Positions 24,401 through 34,363 of a DNA stretch of 64,000 nucleotides are shown piece by piece. Both the position numbers and the translations under genes were made by a program. Every line of letters starts with the position of its first letter. Within the stretch, counting starts at the first letter, position 1. Under the pieces are notes generated by a model. The model did not search any database, was not told where the DNA came from, and saw only the letters and a program-made list of their open reading frames with translations. This stretch comes from Allolobophora icterica (lineage: Eukaryota > Annelida > Clitellata > Crassiclitellata > Lumbricidae): contig OY744606.1 in assembly GCA_963556255.1 (NCBI GenBank), positions 73,401,252-73,465,251 on the forward strand, read 5' to 3'.

Positions 24401-27400
24401 GCGTCTTTCTCCCCTCCATCCTTCCCTCCATGATGTCTCTTAGCAGTGTCTCACTTCTTAGGATGTGCCCGATCCATTTCCTTTGTCGTCCGCGTATAGT
24501 ACTTATGAGTGATCTTTGTTCTTCTACCATTTGCAGGATTTCCTCGTTCGTCCTCCGTTCCACCCAGCTAACTCTCTCCATTCTGCGCCACACCCACATC
24601 TCGAAGGCCTCCAATCTTTTTATGTCGTCCTTCCTCATTGTCCATGTCTCGGAGCCGTACAGCACCACACTCCACACCAGTGTCTTCACCATTCTCTTCT
24701 TTAGATTCTTGCTTAAGGTTCCTCTCATCAGCTCTCCTCTTTTGTAAAATGCATCTTTTCCCATGGATATTCTTCTTTTTATTTCCTCGTGGCATCTTGC
24801 ATCGTCTGTGATCACACTTCCTAGATAGCAAAACTTCTCCACCTGTTCTATTTCTTGTCCGTTTAGTGTGATCTTTATTGTTTGTGGTATTATACCGCTT
24901 CTCTTGTTTATCTTCATTACCTTTGTCTTCTTTACGTTTATTTTCATTTCATATTCCAGTGATACCGTATTTAGACGATCCATCATCCTTTGTAAGCCCT
25001 CCTGGCTAGTTGCCAGCATCGCCTGGTCATCTGCAAATCTCAATGCCTTCACCCTTCTTCCTCCTACCTTTATCCCCTCCTCCATATCGTCTAGCGTTTC
25101 TCTTATGATCTCTTCTATATAGATGTTGAATAGGATTGGTGACAGTGGGCATCCTTGTCTTACCCCTCTTCCTATTTTTCCTGGTTCTGAGTACTCTCCA
25201 TCAACTCTTATTTTCACTCTTTGTCCCATGTATAGATTACCTATCAATCTTCTTTCTCTCCAATCCACCCCTTTTCTTCTCAGTATTCCCATTAGCTTTC
25301 TCCAGTCTACTCTGTCGAAAGCTTTTTCATAGTCGACGAAGCAGATATATATGTCTTGGTCATGTTGGATGCTTCTTTCTGCTATTATCCTCAATGCTGC
25401 TATCGCATCTCTTGTCCCCTTTCCCTTTCTAAACCCATATTGGTCCTCTCCCAAGCAATTTTCTGCTTCCGCCTTTGTCTGCAGTCTCTTTGTTATAATT
25501 CTTAGCAGGATTTTTGATGCATGTGTCAGAAGGCTTATCGTGCGATGGTCTTCGCAATTTGTTGCATTCTGCTTCTTCTGTATTGGTATAATTATTGTCT
25601 GCAGGAAGTCCTTTGGCCATTCTCCCGTGTTGTAGATGTCCCGGCATAGTTGCACCACCTCGCTCATTGCCTTCTCTCCAAGATTTCTGAGTATTTCTAT
25701 TGGGATGTTGTCAATTCCTTCCGACTTCCCATTCTTCATGTCCTTAATTGCAGCCAAGACCTCCTCTCTCATCACCTCCGGACCCATGCCGTCCTCCACC
25801 TGTGTTTCTTCCTGCTTCCGTTCTTGTTTCCTCATTTCTTCCTCGATGCTTCCACTTCCTGTATATAATTCCTCCACATATTCCTTCCATCTTTCCCTTA
25901 TATCATCTGCGTCCTCCAGTAGTCTGCCGTCCTTGCTCTTGATTGCACCTCCTCTTCCTGTATTTTGCTTCTTGCTTAGTGATTTTATTTTACCGTACAC
26001 CAAATCGCTTCGCCCCTGTTCCTGCAGGAGTTCCAGTTCTCTGCACTGCTCCTCCCACCACATTTCTCTTGCTTTATCCGTTGTTCTTCTCAGCTGGTTG
26101 TTAAGTCTTCTATATTCCTGTTTAGCCTCCTCTGTACTTTGATGTTTCCATTTTCTTCTCTCCTCCATGTCTTTTATCATCTCTGTTGTTATCCATGGTT
26201 TACGTGGTTCGTTTCCCTTTTGGAATCCTATCGTTTCAGTCGCCTCTTTCGTGTCAGAGTTTTCACGCTGAGGCGCCACGAGCAATCGCGAGTGAAGGAC
26301 TTGCCCAAGGTCCGTACGCAGCGGCTAGAGTGGGATTTGAACCTGCAACCCTCCTGCAATGACTCCAGTATAAAAAAAATAAAATTTTGAGTACAAAAAA
26401 CAACAGTTTGTGTACTAAAACAAAAACTTTGCATAATTTTTTATTAATTCATGTCTAATAAAACAAAACTGCACAAACTAAACAAAACTAAACAAACTAA
26501 AACAAAACGTCATTCACTATTGCCTATAAATAAACATTGGCGTCAGTTCCGTCCCATCGGCTTGATAGCTAATGATCACAGTGAAATGCTTTAATTATGG
26601 CCAAAAGTTTTGACCTGAATGGTACTTTCTCTTTTAAAGTTTACAGTGCAATTCCCAGGCAGGTCAATTTTGGCATTTTCTAAGTATTGCAGAATACGAA
26701 TTTACGGTCGTAATAGAAATGCGCTATAAAATCAAAAGCATAGAACGGAACCCGTACTCAGCCAAAAAGAACAACAAATAAGAACTGGTGTTGACGTTTA
26801 TTAGCGGGCATAATTTAAACTTAACAGAATATTATTTTATTCTATAAGATATATTTCAGTATTTTGCTAAATAATTTATTCTTTTGTAGTATAATTTAAT
26901 ATTATTTCCTTTACGGATGCGCCATGCGATCGCTCATTGTTGCATCATGCGGTATCGGACGTGGTATGTTGTTATCTGACGGGTATGTTGTTGACCTCCA
27001 TTGCATGTCCTTGCGATCTCTGATGGATAAATCTTGCGATCTTGGTTTGTCCCACGTATAAGTAGACCCCCCAACTTTGGACTTTCAAAATTGTCCAAAA
27101 AAAATCGACTTATATGCGAGTATATACGGTAAATCAATTTACTTGAATGCTAACTGAAACTGCAAAGCTCCACAATGCTGTGCTGGACTGGTCCTATTTA
27201 CACCATGTACCATTCAACTTCGTTCACTACTCACAGAAACTTAGGGGAGGGGGAATAGAGTAGTGGTAACACTCATGGCCAGGAGAGCATAAGGTACTCG
27301 GATCGACTCCCGTAACCCCCCTCTAGGGCGGCGTCTTGCATGGCTGCCAAATCGTGTGTCTAATTACGATATTGATTGTACTTTCATGTTTCAATGTAAT

Positions 27401-27445
27401 CTTACTGCGTCTGTCGGTTTGAAATAATAAAGAATATTATTATTA

Positions 27446-27477
<32 letters not shown>

Positions 27478-29971
27478 TTATTAGGATTTTACTGCCCAGG
27501 TTTATGTCAGTTATAGAGCTATAGAAGGGATTAGATTAAACCAGATTAGATTAGATTAGTGAAATCCAAAGCTAGTTAAAAGTAACTTTTAAACAGACCT
27601 AAATTCACAGTGTTGCAACATGTTCAAAAGGATTTAAAGATTTTTATTGGGAATTTTAATCAGCCACAGACCTGAGAGGCACCAGGTTGTTGGTTGGCAA
27701 ACTGATCCACGGCAAAAGGATTGAAGTCATCAATCAGTTCTTCGGTCGTCATTTTCTTCTCATTGCGCGCCTGGCAACAAAATTTAAGCACTGCAATTAT
27801 GGCCAGCAACAGTACCATGTCTATTTACACAAAATGAAATAAACAATTGATGTACGCACATATATGCGTGTATGCGTGTATATTTCACGCGCTTCGGCGT
27901 GAAAACTCCGACACAGTATCAAAAGCTGTAGTCGGGAGCGCCTCTGAGTAGTAGTTGACTTCGAGAGGCGCTATAGAAATATCCGGAATAATAAATAAAT
28001 ACAGGCATCAGCTGAGAAAAATTTCGAAGAATGACTACACACAGCAACGCAGCCCATATCATCACAGACTGGGAAACCAGGTTTAGGTTAAACACTGCAT
28101 GCCCAGAAAAGGAAGCAGCATAAGATGGCCTTCACACACAATGACCTATCTCAAGTCTCTCTATCACTTTACAGTTCCGTCCAAGAAATCTAAGCCATCC
28201 AACCATTGCCATCCCATTTATCACAGTATACCATGACAGCTTTTCTCTTCTCTTTCTCTGGTCTTGTGGCAGCCAGATTAGTCTTCATAAGGTATCTTTT
28301 GACAACCTCTCTGACTTAATACAGCACTCATGATAAAGCTGGTGCCCACCACTTAGCTTTCAAGAAGTGCTTTGGAATCTTAAACTCCCAATTTCTAAAA
28401 CACAACTTTAAAGCTATGCACAAAGCACCAGCTTATTCTTTCTGGTACTGTCAATTTGCAAAGACTCATTTCATGGACATGGATATATTTGCGCTTTCTG
28501 GCAGTTTGGTATTTCACAGAAAGTCACCAATTCACAGACACACACTACCAATGAACTTCACAGCATCTGCCAAAGTCATACATTCAACCAACAGCATCAT
28601 TCCACCAATCAGTATAAACACTTTGTACTCATAAATTCCACACAATATAGCATCAAGCAGTTAAATCATAGTTTCCATCATTTCACCGATGTTGCTAAAC
28701 TAAGATAAATCATCACGGCATTTTCTATGATCAGTAATACTTAGTGTTGAATTCAAAAGGTCTGACAAACAGACTGACTGTCCAACTGTCCGATCTTTGC
28801 ATCCCAACCTGGAAGCAAACCTGATCTTACCAGAACCAATAATTCTGACTGAGTTCAGATGAATAAGGTGGTTCGTGTGACTTAGGTTTAATGGGCATTG
28901 GAGTGTACACAGATTACAGTTAAAATACATATGGTCATTGGAGATGCAGCAAAAATAAAGATAGTAGGAATAGATAGTTTAGAGGAGTGGTAGAGCTGTA
29001 CCGATATAAGTTTTTGTCGATTATGCTGATTGTAATTGTAATTGAACATTTATATAGCACCACTCAAATCGCTCTTATATACCGCGCATAGCCGATTATT
29101 GAACTAGCTGATACTGAGTAAAAAGCCGATTATTTCATTATCGCCCAAAAGCTAGGCGCAAGACATTGTATAAGGAGTTTCCAGTCCTGTGTATAACAGG
29201 TTCTTGGTTCCTATGGTGCCTAGTAAGTAGTGCAATTCTAAATATAAATCCATATTACGAAACAAAACATAGATATTTGTGAGCACTCAGTTTTCTTTTT
29301 GTAAAAATTATTGTGCAAAAAACGTTAATTGTACATTTTTTTACATCGGCGCCAACTTTTTTCCCTTTGCCGATTATACTGACTGCTCTAATAATCGGCC
29401 CGATTATGAGCATGGCTGGTTAATTGGCACAGCTCTAGGGAGTGGTCAACACAGTTATTGATAGTTAGAAATTTACATTATAAAATGGCCTAGTTTTTTA
29501 TAAGCTTTTTCACAAACACCACATTGTTTACTTTTGACATTTAATCTGTGGTCTTTAGACAACATGGGAAATGTCAATTTGAACTTTCCATTAAAAGACT
29601 CATGAGGCTTCTCGATATAATAATAGATACTGCCACGTAAATAAGTTATGTATGAAACGGAAATTTATGACCTTTTAGTCATTAATCTATTAGTCTACGC
29701 CTTCAAGATCTCAACTCACGTTCTCGTACACAGTTCAAAGAATGGAAATTTTGAGTTATTTCGACTAAGATACGGCAGCGTATCAACGATAAATGATCGG
29801 CTGAAAAACTAAGCTACAACAAAGAAGCCTAAATTCGAAGCAAAAACAAAAGATCTACGGCCGAGTGAATTGTTTACACCCATCGTCTGCCAACGCCATT
29901 AAAAGCGGTTAATGACTTACCCCAAGACCTGCTTCAGGGTCCGCAAAAGGGTTGCTGTCGAAGCCTGACAT
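18316..29971 (-). CDS. SCAMP: Secretory carrier membrane protein (SCAMP), complete, 8 coding exons
   Basis: Coding exons, in minus-strand order, are 29971-29921, 27770-27672, 22712-22508, 21516-21388, 21065-20900, 20534-20433, 19180-19063 and 18480-18316. They sum to 1035 bp, 344 residues plus TAG, with consistent phases and GT/AG sites throughout; vertebrate SCAMP1 and SCAMP3 are about 340 residues. Visible features are NPF motifs at residues 7-9 and 34-36 (EH-domain ligands in the family), a proline-rich stretch, a coiled coil at about 88-118, then a four-helix membrane core from about 122. The core contains the SCAMP signature [11 protein letters not shown] at 207-217, followed by SDSSFNFF. 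The cytosolic tail has [18 protein letters not shown]. SCAMPs are tetraspan proteins of post-Golgi and recycling vesicles acting in endocytosis and exocytosis. The start ATG is the only sensible one, giving [15 protein letters not shown]. Identification is by family knowledge, with no search run. Confidence 0.96.
19063..19180 (-). CDS. SCAMP: SCAMP coding exon 7 (fourth membrane helix)
   Basis: Residues 251-290. The hydrophobic stretch [19 protein letters not shown] is the last transmembrane helix, and the exon ends in phase 0 at a GTAAGA donor. The usual tryptophan just before this helix (GW in vertebrate SCAMPs) is replaced by GF. Confidence 0.93.
20257..20304 (+). repeat. Short direct duplication
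   Basis: CATTCAGGGATTTTAACCTC, preceded by TTTC, occurs twice in immediate succession in SCAMP intron 6. A recent small duplication. Confidence 0.85.
20433..20534 (-). CDS. SCAMP: SCAMP coding exon 6 (third membrane helix)
   Basis: Residues 217-251. It reads [18 protein letters not shown], the expected phenylalanine-rich helix directly after CWYRP. The frame is fixed by the flanking exons, because another frame of the same stretch is open but serine-rich. The donor is GTCAGT. Confidence 0.92.
20900..21065 (-). CDS. SCAMP: SCAMP coding exon 5 (membrane core, CWYRP loop)
   Basis: Residues 162-217. Two hydrophobic helices flank a glycine/threonine-rich linker. The exon ends with the family signature [18 protein letters not shown], the cytosolic loop between transmembrane helices 2 and 3. 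Confidence 0.95.
21388..21516 (-). CDS. SCAMP: SCAMP coding exon 4 (first membrane segment)
   Basis: Residues 119-161 plus one base. It contains [19 protein letters not shown], the amphipathic pre-membrane motif typical of SCAMPs, and runs into YLWM. The donor is GTAAGT. Confidence 0.94.
22110..22480 (+). mobile_element. LINE 3' fragment in SCAMP intron 3
   Basis: It contains [20 protein letters not shown] and [10 protein letters not shown], a non-LTR RT C terminus, then a tail ending with repeated TAATTACATAAT. A related hairpin (GCGCCTCTCACAG...CTCAGAAGAGGCG) lies just before, at about 22067-22110. Confidence 0.72.
22508..22712 (-). CDS. SCAMP: SCAMP coding exon 3 (proline-rich and coiled coil)
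   Basis: Residues 51-118 plus one base. A P/S/T-rich linker ([10 protein letters not shown]) leads into a highly charged heptad-like helix, [20 protein letters not shown], as in other SCAMP N-terminal cytosolic domains. The donor is GTAAGG. Confidence 0.93.
24264..26285 (-). CDS. LINE reverse transcriptase, intact ORF but 5'-truncated
   Basis: A 673-codon frame without internal stops. Reverse-transcriptase motifs are in order: [12 protein letters not shown] (about 283-294), [13 protein letters not shown] (316-328, catalytic Asp), [10 protein letters not shown] (374-383) and FADD (417-420, catalytic Asp pair). The C-terminal part has [12 protein letters not shown] and [11 protein letters not shown], typical of endonuclease-type non-LTR elements. 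The apurinic endonuclease expected N-terminal to the RT is absent. The frame opens at TTG inside SINE-derived sequence rather than at an ATG, so this is a truncated copy, not a host gene. It lies in SCAMP intron 2, same strand as the gene. The exact LINE clade is not assigned. Confidence 0.93.
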   Translation of the reverse strand: MLVAPQRENSDTKEATETIGFQKGNEPRKPWITTEMIKDMEERRKWKHQSTEEAKQEYRRLNNQLRRTTDKAREMWWEEQCRELELLQEQGRSDLVYGKIKSLSKKQNTGRGGAIKSKDGRLLEDADDIRERWKEYVEELYTGSGSIEEEMRKQERKQEETQVEDGMGPEVMREEVLAAIKDMKNGKSEGIDNIPIEILRNLGEKAMSEVVQLCRDIYNTGEWPKDFLQTIIIPIQKKQNATNCEDHRTISLLTHASKILLRIITKRLQTKAEAENCLGEDQYGFRKGKGTRDAIAALRIIAERSIQHDQDIYICFVDYEKAFDRVDWRKLMGILRRKGVDWRERRLIGNLYMGQRVKIRVDGEYSEPGKIGRGVRQGCPLSPILFNIYIEEIIRETLDDMEEGIKVGGRRVKALRFADDQAMLATSQEGLQRMMDRLNTVSLEYEMKINVKKTKVMKINKRSGIIPQTIKITLNGQEIEQVEKFCYLGSVITDDARCHEEIKRRISMGKDAFYKRGELMRGTLSKNLKKRMVKTLVWSVVLYGSETWTMRKDDIKRLEAFEMWVWRRMERVSWVERRTNEEILQMVEEQRSLISTIRGRQRKWIGHILRSETLLRDIMEGRMEGRKTRGRPRAMLLDWMMTKEEGYSGLKRRAQDRERWRHWSYEPANGQRT
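26270..26345 (-). mobile_element. tRNA-SINE fragment fused to the LINE
   Basis: On the plus strand it carries GAAGGACTTGCCCAAGGTCC, then GGGATTTGAACCTGCAACCC, the same block as the SINE at 62150-62250. It runs straight into LINE sequence and supplies the first codons of the RT frame. Confidence 0.75.
27245..27480 (+). mobile_element. tRNA-derived SINE with (ATT)n tail, SCAMP intron 2
   Basis: A box TAGAGTAGTGGTAA, B box GGATCGACTCC, body, then AATAATAAAG and about 14 ATT units. It lies just outside the right end of the TA-flanked transposon. Confidence 0.72.
27672..27770 (-). CDS. SCAMP: SCAMP coding exon 2
   Basis: Residues 18-50 (33 codons, phase 0/0). It contains [14 protein letters not shown] with the second NPF motif. 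The acceptor is TTGCCAG and the donor GTCTGT. Confidence 0.93.
27885..28000 (+). mobile_element. 3' half of a tRNA-SINE
   Basis: CGGCGTGAAAACTCCGACAC, then GGGAGCGCCTCTGAG...GAGAGGCGCTATAG and an AATAAATAAATA end. It matches the tail of the SINE at 62050-62305 in opposite orientation and is truncated before the tRNA head. Confidence 0.68.
28991..29437. mobile_element. hAT-type MITE, family 3, in SCAMP intron 1
   Basis: TAGAGCTGTACCGAT at the left mirrors ATTGGCACAGCTCTA at the right. Target copies AGGAGTGG and GGGAGTGG differ at one of 8 bases. The interior is rich in CCGATTAT motifs, including near both ends. Confidence 0.78.
29921..29971 (-). CDS. SCAMP: SCAMP coding exon 1 (start codon)
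   Basis: Residues 1-17. The ATG is at 29971-29969, and the exon ends in phase 0 before a strong GTAAGT donor. It carries the first NPF motif. Any 5' UTR lies at higher coordinates and was not delimited. Confidence 0.93.
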
Positions 29972-30534
29972 GTCGACTGTCTTCCAACAGAATGAACTAA
30001 ATTGTACGATTTACTACGGAATTTAATCGATCACCGAAACTGCTCTACACACTTTTTAACTTATGAGTGTTACGCAGGTAAGCGTGTAATCTTAGGCGGA
30101 GCATACGACAACTTGTCACCAAAGACACAAAATATTGACGATTGATAATACAAGTTATCTTATAGCGCAATTATAGCCAAACGCAAAAGCCTTTACGTTG
30201 ATCCCGAGAGGCCGCCAAGTCTTAGCACGGGAATGCGCATACCTAGTCCTTTCCCTCGCTAACACTTTCCAACTAACACTAACGATCACTGTACTAATTT
30301 ATAGCCAACATCTCCAAGGGACGTCTGTGAGAAGCTATAGTTCCTGCAACTTCTCTTCTAGCGTGGGCATTAGATGGGGCCCATAATTTATGGACTCTTA
30401 TAAGCTTCTTTATGTTTAGATTTCACAGGCATAATTATGTTACCCACAAATAAAAAAATGTCTTCCTTATGGGTAATGATATACATGATAATAATACTAG
30501 AACCTCGGTTTGTTATCGAGGTGATTATGCCAGA

Positions 30535-30960
30535 ACTAGATTAAAACAATTTTCCATTAAATGCACAGGTCCGCAAACATGGAACTCTCTCCCGGAAAAC
30601 TTAAAAATGTTTCAACTCTAAATCAGTTCAAATTCAGACTGAAGACGTTTTTATTATTGACACAGTAAAAAGTATTTGGGCAGCAGCTGCCCCATGCTAA
30701 TTGTTCTGCCTTATGCTTATATTCCATGTGATGAGATAATTATTTGTAAGACGGTTTTGATTTATACAAATTAGACTGGTAAATGAGCCAGCTGAGTTGA
30801 TAGCGGGTCTATTTATTGATCCTTTTCGGCTGACTCATTGTCTTGTACTGCAAGGTCAGGTTAACACTTTGCTACAAAGCGCATGAACTGTACAATTTTT
30901 CCTAATGTGTTTTGTATAATGTTTTGACGAGTCAATAAACACAATGACTGACTGATTAAT
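30535..30960 (+). mobile_element. LINE 3' fragment between SCAMP and ARNT
   Basis: A decayed frame reads TGPQTWNSLPENLKMF, then FKLR-like residues broken by stops, with a 3' end carrying AATAAACACAATGACTGACTGA. This is a typical non-LTR C terminus. Confidence 0.62.
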
Positions 30961-32122
30961 CAGTGACTTTCCTTACAGCGCTTTCTAAAGTCACCTCTGT
31001 ATTACTCTTTAATCGCCTAATTGTCGAACTCACAAATATTCACACATCTATCTAAACTTCTTTCTCAATTTCCTGACCTGTTCCAATGTAAACCCTATTC
31101 ATAACGATAAAAACTTCTGCTAAAGTTTATTTGTATACAAATGGCATGATCATTTATTCAGCACACGTAGAAGAAACCAGCTCCACATTTTCGGATGCCT
31201 TAATTGCTATGCATTAAACAAGTGCTGGACAAACTTTATAAGAATTTTGCCAGTAGGATCACGCATATATCAGTACAACACACAGTATTGGCCACATCAA
31301 ATGCAGTCTTTTCACAATTGTACCAAAACAGCTAGGCATCTACTAACAGTTTCAACAATTCGGAATGTACTCGTAATGTAACACAGTGCTATCAAAAGTG
31401 ACATGCAGCAACCTTATCCTGCCTAACAGTAGTCACCTGATATGGACAATAACAATTATGTAACTATAGAAACATAATTATGTTAATTTTTGGGCAAAGT
31501 TACAAAGAAGAAATTTATCTAGTAGGACAACTTCTATAGTGCCACTATCAGAACACACTCAATTGATGAGAGCTACTGTATGTAAAATCAAATTTCATGA
31601 TCACAATCTTTAAGTTAAAACTAGCACACAGAATATAAATTTTTTTATATCCAAATTGATGTTTTAGTTTTGTGTAGGCGCTCTTGTAACCACACGGCTG
31701 AGTTAAGGCGCCAAAGAAATTGTTATTACCATTATTATTAATGCTAAATACTGGTGAACGAAATGTTCGAAGAAACAGAAACTGCTTTTAGGTATTTTCA
31801 CGTATGACGATTATGGCGATCAGAGGCACAAAAAACAGCTACACTTACGACCACAGCTGGTGCTGCAGCTAAAACTTGAAATTAAACTCATCAAAAAACA
31901 ATTATTTCCTTATCATCTCAACTCAAAAGAAAACTCTTCCACGACCCATCTGAGCAAATCGATATACTGGAAACAAACAAAGCAAGCCACAACTTCGTTG
32001 GTTGATGCTTCATGCAGAACATACTAATCCAACATACTAACGTGTCAATGCAAGTACGTGCACAACTGCACATGTTCTATGAACATATCTATGCTTATGT
32101 ATGTTCACATTTATTTGCTGGT

Positions 32123-32245
<123 letters not shown>

Positions 32246-32324
32246 AGCATAATGCACTCATTAGTTGGTGCTAGAACATAACATAACGATTATGGCGATC
32301 AGAGGCACAAAAAACAGCTACACT

Positions 32325-32560
32325 TACGACCACAGTCTTGGAACAGTCTTCCTGCTGATATCCAGGAAGCCAAAAGCATATTTGTTTTTAAGAAACAGTT
32401 GAAACTTTACTTGCTAACCAAAACCACCGAGCATTAACCTTTGCGCTGACAGTAGACAGTGTGTGTGCGTTTGTGTGAAGCATCCTAGAAGTAGCTTGCT
32501 ACCAACGATGCTATAGAAATTGTCGTTATTACAATTACAATTACAATTACAACATATTTA
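32325..32560 (+). mobile_element. LINE 3' tail with (ATTACA)n
   Basis: A short decayed frame, WNSLPADIQEAKSIFVFKKQ, is followed by a tail ending in ATTACAATTACAATTACA. It is the same family signature as the fragment at 22110-22480. Confidence 0.68.
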
Positions 32561-33779
32561 AGTACATGTACGTAAACATTTATAGGCAGGGTCTATTAAG
32601 AATTAAAGTGCTACAATGAAATTTGCCGTAATATTACGTAATGTCAAATGTACTTCCATTATATAGCCGTTTACAAAAAGCAAAAATTGACATTACCACG
32701 GTAACAGCTAAAATGTTATTCACAAGATTTATCTCTCTATAAAGAATGATGACAGCCCAGGTCCTAGGGCTAGACAGTTGCAGGAAACACGTATAATTTT
32801 TACAGATACTTTTCCTTATAGATAGTCAAAATAATTCTGTCCAAAGATTTCCTTGCATCTTTGCCTTTCTAGTTTTACAATCAACTACAAAAGTTTGTTC
32901 ACAGAGTCTAAAACATTAACTGAGGTTTTTGGGTACAGATCTAAGTAGTAGTAGTCATGACAAACCTTCTCAATTACTGTAGCAGCAAAGGTTTAAAATG
33001 GCACTCATTTCCCATTTAACTCTATGTACACCATATACAGGCAAACGTAATACAGAACACTGAAATGCTTAACAATGCTGCTTGATCAACAATCAACTTT
33101 CACGTATAAACAGTTAATATTCACGTAAATTCTGTATAAATATAAATATATGTACACGCTGACATCATTACAATTCTGACGAAATAGAGACAAATTCTTC
33201 AAAATATAACACAGGATAGATTAAAAAAAGCAAGATTAAACCTTAAACCTCTTTTCCGGAAAACACAAGTCAACAAGACAGAACGAGAAAAATCGGAGAG
33301 TAAAACAATACACAACGTCCAAAATAGTACAGAGAAAATGAGAAACATGATCCTAGGTGCGCTGAAACCTCGCTATAGCACAGGTACGGGTAGCATCATG
33401 ATTAGATTGCATCGTAGGACGATCAGAAGCGAGGAAGAGGACTTGTAGGCTGCCCTTGTACTTAGCTTGGAGGACTGCCATTCTTCCATAGCATCACATA
33501 ATCATTTGTCCTTTGGACATCAACAAATCTAATTCAGAACCTTCTCTAATGTTGCTATCGCAATGTACAGAGCCAAGCAGTCAAGTTCACTAAGACTTCC
33601 AAGCCCACGCTGAGTGACAGCAAAAGACCAGGAAACCAGTACTGAGTTAGCCTTGGCACAATAAAAGTCAGTGCATAAACACATATGCCACCATTACTGT
33701 CCTGTGCACCAGCTTTCTGCTTTGTACACCTGTGAATCTCTGGCACTGGGACCTTTCGAAGGCATAAAATCACCATCTT

Positions 33780-33990
33780 TCTCCATAACACGGCTAAGTT
33801 TACCTGTACTCCCAACTCGCTCTAGTTTCTCTGGCAACCAGACTCTGAACTTCCCCTGACATTGCTGGACAACCCTTCTAACATAACACAGCACTTGTGA
33901 CATGACACAGCACTTGTGAATAAGCTGGTGCCCTGAGCTTTTAGCTTACAAGTGGCACCTTAGAAATTTGAAGTTTACGATTACAATGCC
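33780..33990 (+). repeat. Dispersed LINE-tail repeat, shorter copy just downstream of the ARNT stop
   Basis: TTTCTCTGGCAACCAGACT and CATTGCTGGACAACCCTTC, then GAATAAGCTGGTGCC and TTAGAAATTTGAAGTTTACG. It may be part of the ARNT 3' UTR in antisense. Confidence 0.62.
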
Positions 33991-34064
33991 AAGCACTAGT
34001 CACTATAGCGAGGTTCAGCGGCACAGATGCATTCTGGACAGTTCACAAAGTCCGGTAACAAGCG

Positions 34065-34363
34065 TCAGTCACTAAACGCATTGAACATTCCCGTAAGGTC
34101 GTTGAACTCGCCTCCGTGAGTGTCCAGCATACGAAACATGTCTGAGAACTCTTCGTGGTGCGCCGCGTGCTGTGTTACGATGACACTACTAGCGACTCCA
34201 GTAGGCTGCTGCTGAAGTCCGATGACCGCCTGCGACTGCTGTGCCGTCGTGTCTGGTGAAGGCTCAGAGCCAACGGCATGCCACTGTGGCCAGATGGCAC
34301 CGGTTGCATTGTAACTGCCCTGAGATGTTGCAGATCGCGTTCCCAGCTGAGTATACGTTGATG
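34065..34363 (-). CDS. ARNT: ARNT terminal coding exon and stop
   Basis: Residues 571-669. It contains [10 protein letters not shown] (compare VWPQWQG of ARNT), a Q-rich run, [13 protein letters not shown] and the terminal [14 protein letters not shown], then TGA at 34067-34065. An overlapping open frame on the same strand is not the family frame. Confidence 0.93.

Larger units (their letters stand above)
24258..26507 (-). mobile_element. Non-LTR retrotransposon insertion with 11-bp target duplication
   Basis: CGTCATTCACT occurs at 24247-24257 and again at 26508-26518, bracketing the RT ORF, a tRNA-SINE fragment (about 26270-26345) and an A/T-rich 5' part. The 3' end of the element is at the left, immediately after the stop codon. 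Confidence 0.7.
23476..27129. mobile_element. Terminal-inverted-repeat DNA transposon (Tc1/mariner-pogo-like), interrupted by a LINE
   Basis: The left end CCGTATATACTCGCG is mirrored by CGAGTATATACGG at the right end, and both flanks are TA, the target of Tc1/mariner/pogo elements. The subterminal GTATAAGTCGACCCC recurs near both ends. No transposase is visible. Without the nested LINE the element would be about 1.4 kb. Confidence 0.75.

Noticed and set aside
24430..26142. Plus-strand open frames opposite the LINE reverse transcriptase
   Set aside because: Antisense shadows of the RT ORF, which alone shows family motifs.
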